Of a stretch of DNA of 64,000 bases, positions 16,417 through 25,901 are shown in pieces. This DNA is from JAGXLC01 sp041686375 (GTDB taxonomy: Bacteria > Bacteroidota > Bacteroidia > Bacteroidales > UBA12077). The number at the start of each line of letters is the position of its first letter. The first letter of the stretch is position 1. The notes under the pieces were generated by a model. That model was given only the letters and a program-made list of their open reading frames with translations. It made no database searches and was not told the DNA's origin. Both the position numbers and the translations under genes were made by a program. Where the stretch lies: assembly GCA_041686375.1 (NCBI GenBank), contig JAWLEB010000001.1, positions 1-64,000 on the forward strand, given 5' to 3'.

Positions 16417-17205
16417 ATGATTGATAAAGAACAGTTTATCACAGATCTTAAAAAAGTGCGGGAGAATGCACCACTGATTCATAATATCACCAATTATGTT
16501 GTGATGAATACAACCGCAAATGCCCTTTTGTCAATTGGGGCATCTCCGGTAATGGCCCATGCTAAAGAGGAGATGAAAGAAATGGTCTCTATTGCCTCTG
16601 CCTTAATTATCAACATCGGAACGTTGAGCGAAAAATGGATAGAGGCTATGCATATTGCCGGTAAGGCTGCAAAAGAAAGGGATAAGCCAGTGATTCTTGA
16701 CCCGGTGGGAGCAGGAGCTACCAGCCTGAGGACAAATACCACCAAGGCGCTGATTGAAGAGGTAAAACCTGATATTATCAGGGGAAATGCTTCTGAAATT
16801 TTGGCTATTGCAAAGGCGCAAAGTTCAACCAAGGGTGTTGACAGCACGGCGTCCTCTGATGAAGCTGCTGAGGTGGCTGGAGAGCTGGCAGATCAAACCG
16901 GCGCAGTAGTTAGTATTAGCGGTGCCACCGATTTTATTACCGACGGCAAAGATGTTCACGAGGTGAGCTTTGGTCACCCCCTTATGGGTAAAATTACGGG
17001 TACTGGCTGCACTGCAAGCGCACTATCAGGTGTGTTTTCTGCTGTGAACAAAGATTTTCTTACTGCTTCAACTGAGGCAATGATTACTATGGGAATAGCA
17101 GGAGAGATGGCCGCAAAGGAGGCTGATGCTCCCGGAACTTTCCTTATCAAATTTTTAGATGCTTTATATAAAATTGATGAAAAAGCAATAAGTAAGAGAA
17201 TGTGA
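16417..17205 (+). CDS. thiM: Hydroxyethylthiazole kinase
   Basis: 262 residues. Phosphorylates 4-methyl-5-hydroxyethylthiazole for thiamine salvage. Seen: PLIHNITNYVVMNTTANALL near the N terminus, GASPVMAHA, VILDPVGAGATSLRT, and the anion hole/catalytic GKITGTGCTASALSG with the conserved Cys. A perfect AGGAGG lies 6 bases before the ATG, a strong site for a phylum that rarely uses one. It ends one base before thiE starts. Confidence 0.97.
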   Translation: MIDKEQFITDLKKVRENAPLIHNITNYVVMNTTANALLSIGASPVMAHAKEEMKEMVSIASALIINIGTLSEKWIEAMHIAGKAAKERDKPVILDPVGAGATSLRTNTTKALIEEVKPDIIRGNASEILAIAKAQSSTKGVDSTASSDEAAEVAGELADQTGAVVSISGATDFITDGKDVHEVSFGHPLMGKITGTGCTASALSGVFSAVNKDFLTASTEAMITMGIAGEMAAKEADAPGTFLIKFLDALYKIDEKAISKRM

Positions 17206-17206
17206 A

Positions 17207-17860
17207 ATGAACAGGGAAAAATCATTTAGTATTGATTTGTATCTTGTCACCGACCGTGACCTTTCTCTGGGCAGACCCCTGGCATGGGTGGTGGAACGAG
17301 CACTGAAAGGGGGAGTTACAATGGTTCAGCTCAGGGAGAAGGATATGGCTACAAAAGATTTTATTGAGGAGGCTCTTCTGATAAAAAAGCTGTTGCGGCC
17401 CTTTAAAGTACCCCTGATCATTAATGACAGGGTGGATGTTGCTCTTGCTGTACATGCTGATGGAGTGCATCTGGGACAGGGGGATATGCCTCCTCAGATG
17501 GCACGCCATTTATTGGGTAATAACAGGATAATAGGCTGGTCAGTCGAAACTTTTCAGCAAGCCGAAGAAGCCAACAAACTGCCTGTTGATTATGTAGCTG
17601 TAAATCCTGTTTTTACAACTCCAACAAAAAAAGAACTGAGAAAGGAACTGGGCATTGAGGGCGTGAAAAGAATTAGCGAAATTTCAGCTCATCCTGTCGT
17701 CGGTATCGGGAGCATAAAAGAACATAATGCGGCTGATATAGTTCGTGCAGGAGCGGATGGCGTTGCTGTGGTGTCCGGTATTTGTTCCGCTGAGAACCCT
17801 GAAATTGCGGCCGAAGGATTATTAAACGAAGTAAAAAAGGGGAAAGGTTTGGGAGAATAA
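17207..17860 (+). CDS. thiE: Thiamine-phosphate synthase
   Basis: 217 residues, full TIM-barrel length. Joins HMP-PP with thiazole phosphate to make thiamine phosphate. Seen: YLVTDRDLS, VTMVQLREKDM, PLIINDRVDVALAVHADGVH, LGQGDMP, VAVNPVFTTPTKKE and GADGVAVVSGI. It uses the products of ThiM and ThiD encoded on either side. Confidence 0.97.
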   Translation: MNREKSFSIDLYLVTDRDLSLGRPLAWVVERALKGGVTMVQLREKDMATKDFIEEALLIKKLLRPFKVPLIINDRVDVALAVHADGVHLGQGDMPPQMARHLLGNNRIIGWSVETFQQAEEANKLPVDYVAVNPVFTTPTKKELRKELGIEGVKRISEISAHPVVGIGSIKEHNAADIVRAGADGVAVVSGICSAENPEIAAEGLLNEVKKGKGLGE

Positions 17861-17878
17861 GTATTTTTGATGAACTTT

Positions 17879-17999
17879 AGAAACTGTTTTAATTTCTTTT
17901 AGAAATCATAGACCAGGAGGCGCATTTGAATCTCCGCCCTAAAACGGGGCTATAAATAAAACTAATTTGTTAAAGTAGGACAAAATCAAAACAGTTTCT
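17879..17999. repeat. 121-base inverted-repeat-bounded element in the thi operon
   Basis: AGAAACTGTTTT (17879-17890) and AAAACAGTTTCT (17988-17999) are perfect 12-base inverted repeats. Inside lie two further short palindromes: GGCG...CGCC around a 15-base core and GCCC-taaaacg-GGGC at 17936-17950. No ORF. It resembles a small non-autonomous element or a structured RNA inserted between thiE and thiL. Confidence 0.55.
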
Positions 18000-18032
18000 T
18001 AACAGACTAATTAATAATTTTTATAAAAAGTT

Positions 18033-19040
18033 ATGAAGCTCTCAAGGTTAGGTGAATTCGGATTAATTAATGATGTTATCGTTCCGGAATTTAAAGCGCT
18101 GGTCAGCAAAAATTTTACAGGAATAGGAGATGACTGCTCCATTATTCCTGTAAACGCTAATTTATCGCATATTTTTACCACGGATATGCTTGTGGAGAAA
18201 ACACATTTTTTAAGAGATAAAATAACTCCCTATCAGCTGGGTTTTAAGTCGCTTGCTGTTAATTTAAGCGATATTGCTGCAATGGGAGGAGCTCCAACAG
18301 CTTCCTATTTATCAGTAGGTTTTACTCCTGATTTGGAAGTTGAGTGGGTTGAAGAATTCTTAAAGGGATACAAGGATCTTAGTGAAAAAGAGAATGTTCC
18401 TCTTCTTGGGGGTGATACCACAAGCAGTGAAGATGGTATTGTAATAAATGTTGGTGTTGAAGGAGAGATTAGTCCTGACAGAATTAAGCTGCGAAGTGCC
18501 GCCAGAGAAGGAGATGTCATATGTGTTACAGGGATGCTGGGTGATTCAGCAGGCGGACTGCAGTGTATTCTTGAGGATATTCCGGGAAGTTCTGAAACAC
18601 AAAGTCTTTATCAACAACATCTTTCTCCCTGGCCCCACGTTTCTGAAGGCAGGTGGCTGGCAGCTCATGAAGGCGTTAATGCTATGATAGATGTTTCAGA
18701 CGGTGTTGGTTCTGATTTGAAGCATATACTTAAAGCATCAGGGAAGCAGGCAACAGTTGAACTGGAGTCCTTCCCCATATCGGATGAGCTGATAAAACTT
18801 TCCCGGAAATACGACTGGAATCCTTTTAAATTAGCTGTATCAGGAGGAGAGGATTATGTGCTTTTACTTACGGTCAATGCTGATCATTATGACGATACAG
18901 CACAAAGTTTTCAGCATTATTTTTCAAAACCACTTTATGCAATCGGGCGAATATCCGGGGGAAAACCTCAAATTCGATTTCAGCATAACGGAAAAGAAGT
19001 TTCTAACTTGAATAAAGGATACTCACATTTTCGTGAATGA
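18033..19040 (+). CDS. thiL: Thiamine-monophosphate kinase
   Basis: 335 residues of the PurM/AIR-synthase-like fold. Phosphorylates thiamine phosphate to the cofactor TPP. Seen: GIGDDCSII metal site, TTDMLVEKTHF, SLAVNLSDIAAMGG, LLGGDTTSS, VTGMLGDSAGGL and MIDVSDGVGSDLKHI. Downstream of thiE by 172 bases that hold the 121-base element; same strand, so presumably the same operon. Confidence 0.96.
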   Translation: MKLSRLGEFGLINDVIVPEFKALVSKNFTGIGDDCSIIPVNANLSHIFTTDMLVEKTHFLRDKITPYQLGFKSLAVNLSDIAAMGGAPTASYLSVGFTPDLEVEWVEEFLKGYKDLSEKENVPLLGGDTTSSEDGIVINVGVEGEISPDRIKLRSAAREGDVICVTGMLGDSAGGLQCILEDIPGSSETQSLYQQHLSPWPHVSEGRWLAAHEGVNAMIDVSDGVGSDLKHILKASGKQATVELESFPISDELIKLSRKYDWNPFKLAVSGGEDYVLLLTVNADHYDDTAQSFQHYFSKPLYAIGRISGGKPQIRFQHNGKEVSNLNKGYSHFRE

Positions 19041-19151
19041 GAGTTTTTGTTAATCGCAGAAGAGGGTAATTATTGCTTAAAAATATTTCCTTCGTAACCG
19101 TCAGTCAGATGTTTTATCATTTATTAATAAAATATATTCAGAAAAGAGACA

Positions 19152-19979
19152 ATGTTTATGGGAATGCGGAAACAATATACAAAAGCGCTAACAATAGCGG
19201 GTTCTGATAGCGGAGGAGGCGCAGGCATACAGGCTGATCTTAAAGCGTTTTCTGCCAATGGGGTGTTTGGAATGTCAGCAATAACAGCTATAACTGCTCA
19301 AAATACCCAGGGAGTTACGGGAATACATCCTGTTCCGACGGATATGATACAGAAGCAGATTGAGGCAATAATGGACGACATAGGAACAGATGCTGTGAAA
19401 ATTGGTATGCTTCATAGTTCCGCGGTCATTCGTACTGTAGTAAAAACCCTGGAAAAATATAAAATGGGGAATATTGTAGTAGACCCTGTAATGGTGGCTA
19501 CATCAGGAGATAAACTATTACAGGATGAAGCCATAGATACATTGATAAAAGAATTGCTCCCCCTTGCGAAACTTATTACTCCTAATATTCCTGAGGCTGA
19601 AATCATACTGAACAGAAAGATTATAACCAAAGAAGATTTTATAAATGCGGCAAAAGACCTTTCTCATACGGGAGCTGACTCGGTGCTGTTAAAATCCGGG
19701 CACTTTGAGAATGATTCGTTAAGTGATATGCTTTATATTCCGGCACGAGATGAGTTGGTTGAATTTTACGAGAGCAGGATCATTACGAAAAATACACATG
19801 GTACCGGATGTACATTGTCTTCAGCTATAGCCGCTCATATCGCTCAGGGAATAGAGCTTAAAGAAGCTGTTAAGGCAGGTTTGGAGTATATACACAATGC
19901 CATAGAAAAGGGCGCTGAATATGAATTAGGGAATGGACACGGGCCTGTCCATCATTTTTATAAATTTTGGAACATATAA
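19152..19979 (+). CDS. thiD: Hydroxymethylpyrimidine/phosphomethylpyrimidine kinase
   Basis: 275 residues, ribokinase-like. Phosphorylates HMP and then HMP-P. Seen: TIAGSDSGGGAGIQADLKAF, ITAQNTQGV, DAVKIGMLHS, VVDPVMVATSG, LITPNIPEAE and the catalytic KNTHGTGCTLSSAIAAH. Start could be 19152 or the in-frame ATG at 19164 (MRKQYTKAL). It feeds HMP-PP to ThiE. Confidence 0.97.
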   Translation: MFMGMRKQYTKALTIAGSDSGGGAGIQADLKAFSANGVFGMSAITAITAQNTQGVTGIHPVPTDMIQKQIEAIMDDIGTDAVKIGMLHSSAVIRTVVKTLEKYKMGNIVVDPVMVATSGDKLLQDEAIDTLIKELLPLAKLITPNIPEAEIILNRKIITKEDFINAAKDLSHTGADSVLLKSGHFENDSLSDMLYIPARDELVEFYESRIITKNTHGTGCTLSSAIAAHIAQGIELKEAVKAGLEYIHNAIEKGAEYELGNGHGPVHHFYKFWNI

Positions 19980-19989
19980 TTTTTTGCTT

Positions 19990-20631
19990 ATGATACTGGA
20001 TTACTTTTGGGGAGATACTGAATCGATCTATAAATCCATTATACAACACCCATTTAATGTCGAGCTGGCTGAAGGTGCACTGGATGAGGATAAGTTCAGG
20101 TTCTATGTTAGTCAGGATGCAATTTACATTGGTGAATATTCAAGGGCTTTGGCGGGTCTGGCGACAAAAGCTCCGGATTATGATTTATTGCTGGAGTTTG
20201 TGGCTTTTGCAAAAGAAGGGCTGGAGATTGAGAGAGAGCTTCATTCTTATTTTATGAAGGCTTTTGATGTTAAAAAAGCAGGGCAGACGGCTATTGCTAC
20301 CGAGGCATATGCAAATTTCCTCCTGTCTTCAGTGGCATATAAGAGTTATGAGGAAGCCCTGGCAGCCCTGTTGCCTTGTTTCTGGCTATACAACAAAGTT
20401 GCAGTTTATATTCACCAAAATGCTTCAGAAAACAATAAATATCAAAAATGGATTGATACGTATTCAGGGGCTGAATTTGATAAAACCACCGAAAGGCTTA
20501 AAGAGATTACAGAAAATCTTGCACAAGGTTCTACCAGAAAAACCGTTGAATTAATGAAACAACAGTTTCTCAGATCATCACTTTATGAATGGTATTTTTG
20601 GGATAATGCATACAAAATGTCCATGATATAG
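19990..20631 (+). CDS. tenA: TenA-family aminopyrimidine aminohydrolase (thiaminase II)
   Basis: 213 residues from ATG 19990; the longer frame from 19933 overlaps thiD and is unlikely. All-helical TenA fold: HPFNVELAEGALDEDKFRFY, VSQDAIYIGEYSRALAGLA, LLPCFWLYNKV with catalytic Cys130, and a C-terminal SSLYEWYFWDNAY with the conserved acidic site. TenA hydrolyses aminomethyl-pyrimidines from degraded thiamine to HMP, matching the salvage theme of ThiM and ThiD. Confidence 0.95.
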   Translation: MILDYFWGDTESIYKSIIQHPFNVELAEGALDEDKFRFYVSQDAIYIGEYSRALAGLATKAPDYDLLLEFVAFAKEGLEIERELHSYFMKAFDVKKAGQTAIATEAYANFLLSSVAYKSYEEALAALLPCFWLYNKVAVYIHQNASENNKYQKWIDTYSGAEFDKTTERLKEITENLAQGSTRKTVELMKQQFLRSSLYEWYFWDNAYKMSMI

Positions 20632-20833
20632 TTTTTATGTATCCGGGAGGTAGCATTATTTGATGGTTTGAGAAAATCAGTTGGACATACTATAGAAAAG
20701 TATTTTCAATTTTTTAACGAAGATTAAGATTTATCAAATTGAATTGACAGAATGTTGATTTATTTTTGTTGTGGCAGGAATTTTGTTATTGATATATCCT
20801 TTGTTAACTATTTGGTAGCCATTAAGCTAAATT

Positions 20834-20865
20834 ATTGATAAATACGAATAAATTTACTATTTTTG
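20834..20865 (+). promoter_or_regulatory. Bacteroidota-type promoter of the glycogen synthase gene
   Basis: ATTG (20834-20837), 20-base spacer, TATTTTTG (20858-20865). It lies 34 bases before the ATG at 20899, at the 3' side of a 267-base gap after tenA. Confidence 0.6.
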
Positions 20866-20898
20866 CGGGAGCTTTTTTGAAACTAATTTGTCAAAATA

Positions 20899-21708
20899 AT
20901 GGAAAAAACCAGGGTTTTATTCGTATCACAAGAAATAACTCCTTATTTGCCTGAAACAGAGATGTCTAAAGCCGGACGTTATTTGCCTCAAGGGATTCAG
21001 GAAAGAGGAAAAGAAATACGCACTTTTATGCCGAAATTCGGTAGTATTAACGAAAGACGTAATCAACTTCATGAGGTTATTCGATTATCCGGAATGAATC
21101 TTATTATAGACGATACGGATCACCCGCTTATTATTAAAGTTGCTTCCATACAGTCAGCAAGAATGCAAGTTTACTTTATAGACAACGAGGATTATTTTCA
21201 AAGAAAATATACCCTGCAGGATGAGCACGGAGAATATTTTTCTGATAATGATGAGCGTGCAATTTTCTTTGCCAGGGGTGTTCTGGAAACTGTTAAGAAA
21301 TTACGATGGTCCCCCGATATAGTGCATTGTATGGGATGGTTTACTTCTTTAGTACCTTTTTATCTTAAAAAAGCGTATAAGGAAGAGCCTTTATTTACAG
21401 ATTCTAAAGTCGTGTATTCAGTATATGACGATGAATTTGATAAGCCTTTAAGGAAAGAATTTAAAGACAAGATTAAAATTGATGGCGTCACCAATAAAGA
21501 TCTCAAACAGCTTAAAACTGAACCCAATTACGTTAATTTAAGTAAACTGGCAATTGATAATTCTGATGGCGTTATAAAAGGCAGTCAGAAAATCAATCAG
21601 GAAGTGGAGGAATATATTGGGAAAGCAAAAATATTAACATTGGATTATCAACCTGAAGACAAGTATATTGACGCATATTCTGAATTTTACGATAAACTTT
21701 TAACTTAA
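20899..21708 (+). CDS. Glycogen/starch synthase, GT5 catalytic-domain-only form
   Basis: 269 residues corresponding to the N-terminal half of GT5 glycogen synthases: VLFVSQEITPYLPETEMSKA, LPQGIQERGKEIRTFMPKFG, ERAIFFARGVLE, WSPDIVHCMGWFTSL. The GT1-like C-terminal half is absent, which is normal for this Bacteroidota family, so it is not a truncation. Catalysis from ADP/UDP-glucose is established only for full-length enzymes; this form may be regulatory. It forms a conserved trio with the next two genes. Confidence 0.85.
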   Translation: MEKTRVLFVSQEITPYLPETEMSKAGRYLPQGIQERGKEIRTFMPKFGSINERRNQLHEVIRLSGMNLIIDDTDHPLIIKVASIQSARMQVYFIDNEDYFQRKYTLQDEHGEYFSDNDERAIFFARGVLETVKKLRWSPDIVHCMGWFTSLVPFYLKKAYKEEPLFTDSKVVYSVYDDEFDKPLRKEFKDKIKIDGVTNKDLKQLKTEPNYVNLSKLAIDNSDGVIKGSQKINQEVEEYIGKAKILTLDYQPEDKYIDAYSEFYDKLLT

Positions 21709-21712
21709 TAGT

Positions 21713-22999
21713 ATGATTAACAAAAACACAAGAAGTTATTTCCGAATTAGAAAATCCTTCCCGGGGTTATTATACATTTTTCTGTTGTTTTTTATTGCAT
21801 TGTTTACCAGTTGTGAAGAAGACCCAGGTGAGCTGGGTAAAAGCCTGATTGAACCGTTCGACTCTTCTAATGTATTTATTGATTCTAGTTTTTCTCTGGA
21901 AACGTATCTCCATCAAAGAGATTCCATAAATACCACGAATTTGCCATATGCGGTAATGGGGAAAACAGAAGACCCGTTTTACGGGAATACATCGGCTGGC
22001 TTCTTCACACAAATTGGTTATTCCAGTGATTACGCATTCGGAGAAAATCCCGAAGCAGATTCTGTTTTTCTCCATCTGCTTGTAAATAATCAATATCAAG
22101 ACAACAGAAACGCAAATATTAAAGTTTATAAATTAACTACCCCCCTTTCTTTTGATACTGATTATTATTCAAATGTAGATCCATCCGATTTTTATGACCC
22201 TGAACTTATAAATCTGGAATCAGAGTATATCGGGGATGATACAATAAAAGTTACCCTTAGCCCTGAGTTTGGGGATTTTCTCCTTCAATATGATTCTACT
22301 AATATCGACTCAGCAGCAATGTATTATGAAGAAGGGGTGCCGGGAATATATGTTACCTTTGATGATGTAATTGGAGAAACCGGTTATCTTTCTCAGGTTG
22401 ATATTAATGATTCATACTCCAGGTTGAGTCTTTATTACCAAAATGAAGAGACAGAAGAAGAAATTTCAGACAAACAGGAATTTGCTATCAGTCAGCTTCT
22501 AACAAAATTTAATTATTACAACTATAATTTTGATGACTTAGAAAGCGGCGCAGGAAATGTCAAAACCTACCTTGAAAATGATTCGTTAGTTTCTGATAGT
22601 TTGTTGTTTATTGCTGGTCTGGGCGGAACTTATGGAAGATTGGTTATTCCGGAGGAATTAAAAGAAAAATATGCTGATCAAGACAGCCTTTTACTTGCTA
22701 GTGCTGAAGTGATCCTTCCTGTTGCATCTGAATATAACGCATTTACGCCATCTGAAGAGTTATATTTTTATAATTATTCATATGATACTACTTCTGTGGC
22801 GACTAATGAAGTTAGATATTTAGATGATTACTTTATTGCGGATATTACTGACTATATTGAAGGATATATAAAAGGGGAAGAAAACCAAAATTTATATGTA
22901 AACATCCGTAATTTTCCTTATGAACCCGGAAGAGTAACCATTACAGGGGCGAATCATTCCAATCCTGTTAGATTTAAAATGACATTTTATAAACCCTAA
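21713..22999 (+). CDS. DUF4270 family lipoprotein
   Basis: 428 residues. Lipobox FTSC after a hydrophobic signal (LLYIFLLFFIALFTSC). The mature part starts EEDPGELGKSLIEP and contains the pattern of DUF4270 (PYAVMGKTEDPFYGNTSAGF, many beta strands, SNPVRFKMTFY at the end). Between glycogen synthase (4 bases) and glmS (5 bases), an arrangement recalled from other Bacteroidota. Probably exported to the envelope; no biochemical role known. Confidence 0.85.
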   Translation: MINKNTRSYFRIRKSFPGLLYIFLLFFIALFTSCEEDPGELGKSLIEPFDSSNVFIDSSFSLETYLHQRDSINTTNLPYAVMGKTEDPFYGNTSAGFFTQIGYSSDYAFGENPEADSVFLHLLVNNQYQDNRNANIKVYKLTTPLSFDTDYYSNVDPSDFYDPELINLESEYIGDDTIKVTLSPEFGDFLLQYDSTNIDSAAMYYEEGVPGIYVTFDDVIGETGYLSQVDINDSYSRLSLYYQNEETEEEISDKQEFAISQLLTKFNYYNYNFDDLESGAGNVKTYLENDSLVSDSLLFIAGLGGTYGRLVIPEELKEKYADQDSLLLASAEVILPVASEYNAFTPSEELYFYNYSYDTTSVATNEVRYLDDYFIADITDYIEGYIKGEENQNLYVNIRNFPYEPGRVTITGANHSNPVRFKMTFYKP

Positions 23000-23004
23000 T
23001 TCAT

Positions 23005-24843
23005 ATGTGTGGAATTGTTGGCTATATTGGAGAGAAGGAAGCCTATCCAATTATTGTAAATGGGCTTAAAAGATTGGAGTACAGGGGATATGATTCTGCC
23101 GGTGTTTCCTTACTGCTTGATGAAGATGTTTCCGTTTATAAAAAGAAAGGAAAAGTTTCCGAGCTGGAGGAATTCATTAAAGATAAAAATTTGAAAGGAA
23201 AGATTGGAATTGGACATACACGTTGGGCAACACATGGTGAACCAAATGATAAAAATGCTCATCCCCATTCATCACAAAATGGCCATTTTATAATTATACA
23301 TAATGGAATTATTGAAAATTACGGACGGCTGAAAAAACGTCTTGAAGACCGCGGATATGAGTTCAAAACAGAAACCGATACCGAAGTTCTGGCAAACCTG
23401 ATTGAATATATTTACCTTAAAGGTCAGGTGTCAGCGGAAGTAGCTGTTCGATTAGCATTGCACAAAGTTATTGGCGCTTATGGACTGGCAATAATTTGTA
23501 AAGATGAACCTGATAAGCTTATTGGAGCGAGACGGGGAAGCCCTCTGGTAATTGGAGTTGGCGACAGAGAATATTTTATTGCGTCTGATGCAACACCCAT
23601 TGTGGAACATACAAAAAGTGTGATCTATCTGAATGATAACGATGTTGCTGTCCTTGGTAAAGACGAGCTCATACTTAAAACCTTGAAAAATGATTATCTG
23701 ACACCGAAAGTTCAAAAACTTGATATGGAGATCGGGGATATTGAAAAGAATGGCTATGATCATTTTATGCTGAAAGAAATTTTTGAACAACCTCGTTCTA
23801 TCAAAGACACTTTCCGGGGAAGAATAAATGCTGACAAAACAGATATTTCACTTGGCGGCTTATACCACATACTTCCCAGATTGGAAAATGCAAAAAGAAT
23901 TCTTATTATAGGTTGCGGAACATCATGGCATGCCGGTTTGGTAGGGGAATACATTATTGAAGATCTGGCAAGAATATCAGTGGAGGTGGAGTATGCATCC
24001 GAATTCAGATATCGAAATCCGATAATTAATAGTGATGATATTGTTATTACCATCAGCCAGAGTGGGGAAACGGCCGATTCACTTGCGGCTATTCAACTTG
24101 CTAAAGAAGCTGGGGCCACTGTTCTGGGTATTTGCAATGTTGTAGGGTCCAGCATACCAAGAGAAACCCATGGGGGTGTTTATACCCACGCAGGACCGGA
24201 GATAGGAGTTGCTTCAACGAAGGCTTTTACGGCCCAGGTTACTGTGCTTTCGATGATGGCTATATTACTGGCAAAGAGACGGGGGGAAATTGATGAGAAA
24301 ACTTATCATAGCTTGATTAATGAGTTGTATGATATCCCTTATAAGATTGAAAAGATCTTAACATATAGTGATGAGTTTAAACTTTTGGCAGAAAAGTACA
24401 AGAATGCCACAAATTTTCTTTATCTGGGAAGAGGTTACTTTTTCCCTGTAGCTTTGGAAGGAGCTTTGAAACTTAAGGAAATTTCATATATTCATGCTGA
24501 AGGATACCCTGCTGCTGAAATGAAACATGGTCCAATCGCTCTTATTGATGAAAATATGCCCGTCGTGGTTATTGCTATCAAAGATAAATCTTATGACAAG
24601 ATTGTCAATAATATACAGGAGATTAAAGCACGTAAGGGTAAGGTAATTGCTGTGGTTACAGAAGGCGATACTACCATTCGGGAAATGGCCGATCATGTCC
24701 TTGAAATACCAACAACACTGGAATCACTTGCGTCGCTGCTCACTGTAGTGCCTTTGCAATTGCTTTCCTATTATATTGCAGTGCTTCGGGGATGCAGCGT
24801 TGACCAACCGAGAAACCTTGCAAAATCTGTAACTGTCGAATAG
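23005..24843 (+). CDS. glmS: Glutamine--fructose-6-phosphate aminotransferase (isomerizing)
   Basis: 612 residues, full length. Makes glucosamine-6-phosphate for peptidoglycan and LPS. Class II glutamine amidotransferase at the N terminus with Cys2 (MCGIVGYIG), GHTRWATHGEP and HNGIIENY; then two SIS sugar-isomerase domains (IGCGTSWHAGLVGEY, TISQSGETADSLAA, GVASTKAFTAQV) and the C-terminal SVDQPRNLAKSVTVE. It meets the convergent rfbB gene with one base between stops. Confidence 0.98.
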   Translation: MCGIVGYIGEKEAYPIIVNGLKRLEYRGYDSAGVSLLLDEDVSVYKKKGKVSELEEFIKDKNLKGKIGIGHTRWATHGEPNDKNAHPHSSQNGHFIIIHNGIIENYGRLKKRLEDRGYEFKTETDTEVLANLIEYIYLKGQVSAEVAVRLALHKVIGAYGLAIICKDEPDKLIGARRGSPLVIGVGDREYFIASDATPIVEHTKSVIYLNDNDVAVLGKDELILKTLKNDYLTPKVQKLDMEIGDIEKNGYDHFMLKEIFEQPRSIKDTFRGRINADKTDISLGGLYHILPRLENAKRILIIGCGTSWHAGLVGEYIIEDLARISVEVEYASEFRYRNPIINSDDIVITISQSGETADSLAAIQLAKEAGATVLGICNVVGSSIPRETHGGVYTHAGPEIGVASTKAFTAQVTVLSMMAILLAKRRGEIDEKTYHSLINELYDIPYKIEKILTYSDEFKLLAEKYKNATNFLYLGRGYFFPVALEGALKLKEISYIHAEGYPAAEMKHGPIALIDENMPVVVIAIKDKSYDKIVNNIQEIKARKGKVIAVVTEGDTTIREMADHVLEIPTTLESLASLLTVVPLQLLSYYIAVLRGCSVDQPRNLAKSVTVE

Positions 24844-24844
24844 A

Positions 24845-25897
24845 CTAGCGCTCCAGGTATTGTTTCCGGTAATATTCTTCATATTCACCGGTTAGAACAT
24901 GCTGAAGCCATTCGTCGTTATTAAGGTACCAGTCTATTGTTTTAGACAGACCTTCTTCGAAGTTTATCCGCGGTTTCCAGCCAATCTCATTTTTCAGCTT
25001 TGAACAATCTATGGCATAGCGCTTATCATGGCCGGCTCTGTCTTTTACATAGGTGATAAGTTTTTCTGAGCTGCCCGGCGCTCTGCCAAGCTTTGTGTCC
25101 ATAAGCTCACACAGCTTTTTGATCAGATCAATATTTTTCCATTCATTATCTCCACCGATGTTATATGTTTCTCCTGTTCTGCCTTTGTGGCATATAAAGT
25201 CGATAGCCTCTGCATGATCTTCAACATACAACCAGTCCCGGATGTTCTCTCCTTTCCCATAAACCGGGAGATTTTTGTGGTTGCGAATGTTATTGATAAA
25301 CAAGGGAATCAATTTTTCCGGGAATTGGTTGGGCCCGTAGTTGTTGGAACAGTTGGATATGACAACCGGCAATTTATATGTGTTGTAGTAGGCCCGCACC
25401 ATATGGTCTGAGCTTGCTTTTGATGCTGAATAAGGACTGCGCGGATCATAGGGGGTTTCTTCAGTAAAATATCCTTCTTCTCCAAGTGATCCATATACTT
25501 CGTCAGTCGAAATATGATAGAAAAGTTTTCCGTTGAAATCGTTTTCCCAGTATTTTTTTGATACATTTAGCAGATTGACCGTGCCGACAATGTTGGTTTT
25601 AATAAACTCATTCGGATCTGTGATTGAACGGTCAACGTGTGATTCCGCTGCCAGGTGTATGACAATATCGAAAGCATACTTCTCAAACAATTCGTCCAGA
25701 AAAGGTGCATCATAGATATCTCCCCGTACAAATTCATAGTTCGGTTTACCTTCGATGTCTTTAAGATTCTCAAGATTTCCTGCATATGTCAGTTTGTCGA
25801 GATTTATGATTTTATAATCATTGTATTTGTTCACAAAATATCTAACTACATGTGAACCGATAAATCCTGCACCTCCTGTAATTAGTATTGTCCTCAT
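24845..25897 (-). CDS. rfbB: dTDP-glucose 4,6-dehydratase
   Basis: 350 residues. Makes dTDP-4-keto-6-deoxyglucose for rhamnose and other surface sugars. Seen: Rossmann TGGAGFIGSHVV, HLAAESHVDRSI, active-site TDEVYGSL, YSASKASSDH (Y-x3-K), NCSNNYGP and RDWLYVEDHAEAI. Four bases downstream of galE on the same strand. No other rfb gene is adjacent. Confidence 0.96.
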   Translation of the reverse strand: MRTILITGGAGFIGSHVVRYFVNKYNDYKIINLDKLTYAGNLENLKDIEGKPNYEFVRGDIYDAPFLDELFEKYAFDIVIHLAAESHVDRSITDPNEFIKTNIVGTVNLLNVSKKYWENDFNGKLFYHISTDEVYGSLGEEGYFTEETPYDPRSPYSASKASSDHMVRAYYNTYKLPVVISNCSNNYGPNQFPEKLIPLFINNIRNHKNLPVYGKGENIRDWLYVEDHAEAIDFICHKGRTGETYNIGGDNEWKNIDLIKKLCELMDTKLGRAPGSSEKLITYVKDRAGHDKRYAIDCSKLKNEIGWKPRINFEEGLSKTIDWYLNNDEWLQHVLTGEYEEYYRKQYLER

Positions 25898-25901
25898 ATA
25901 A

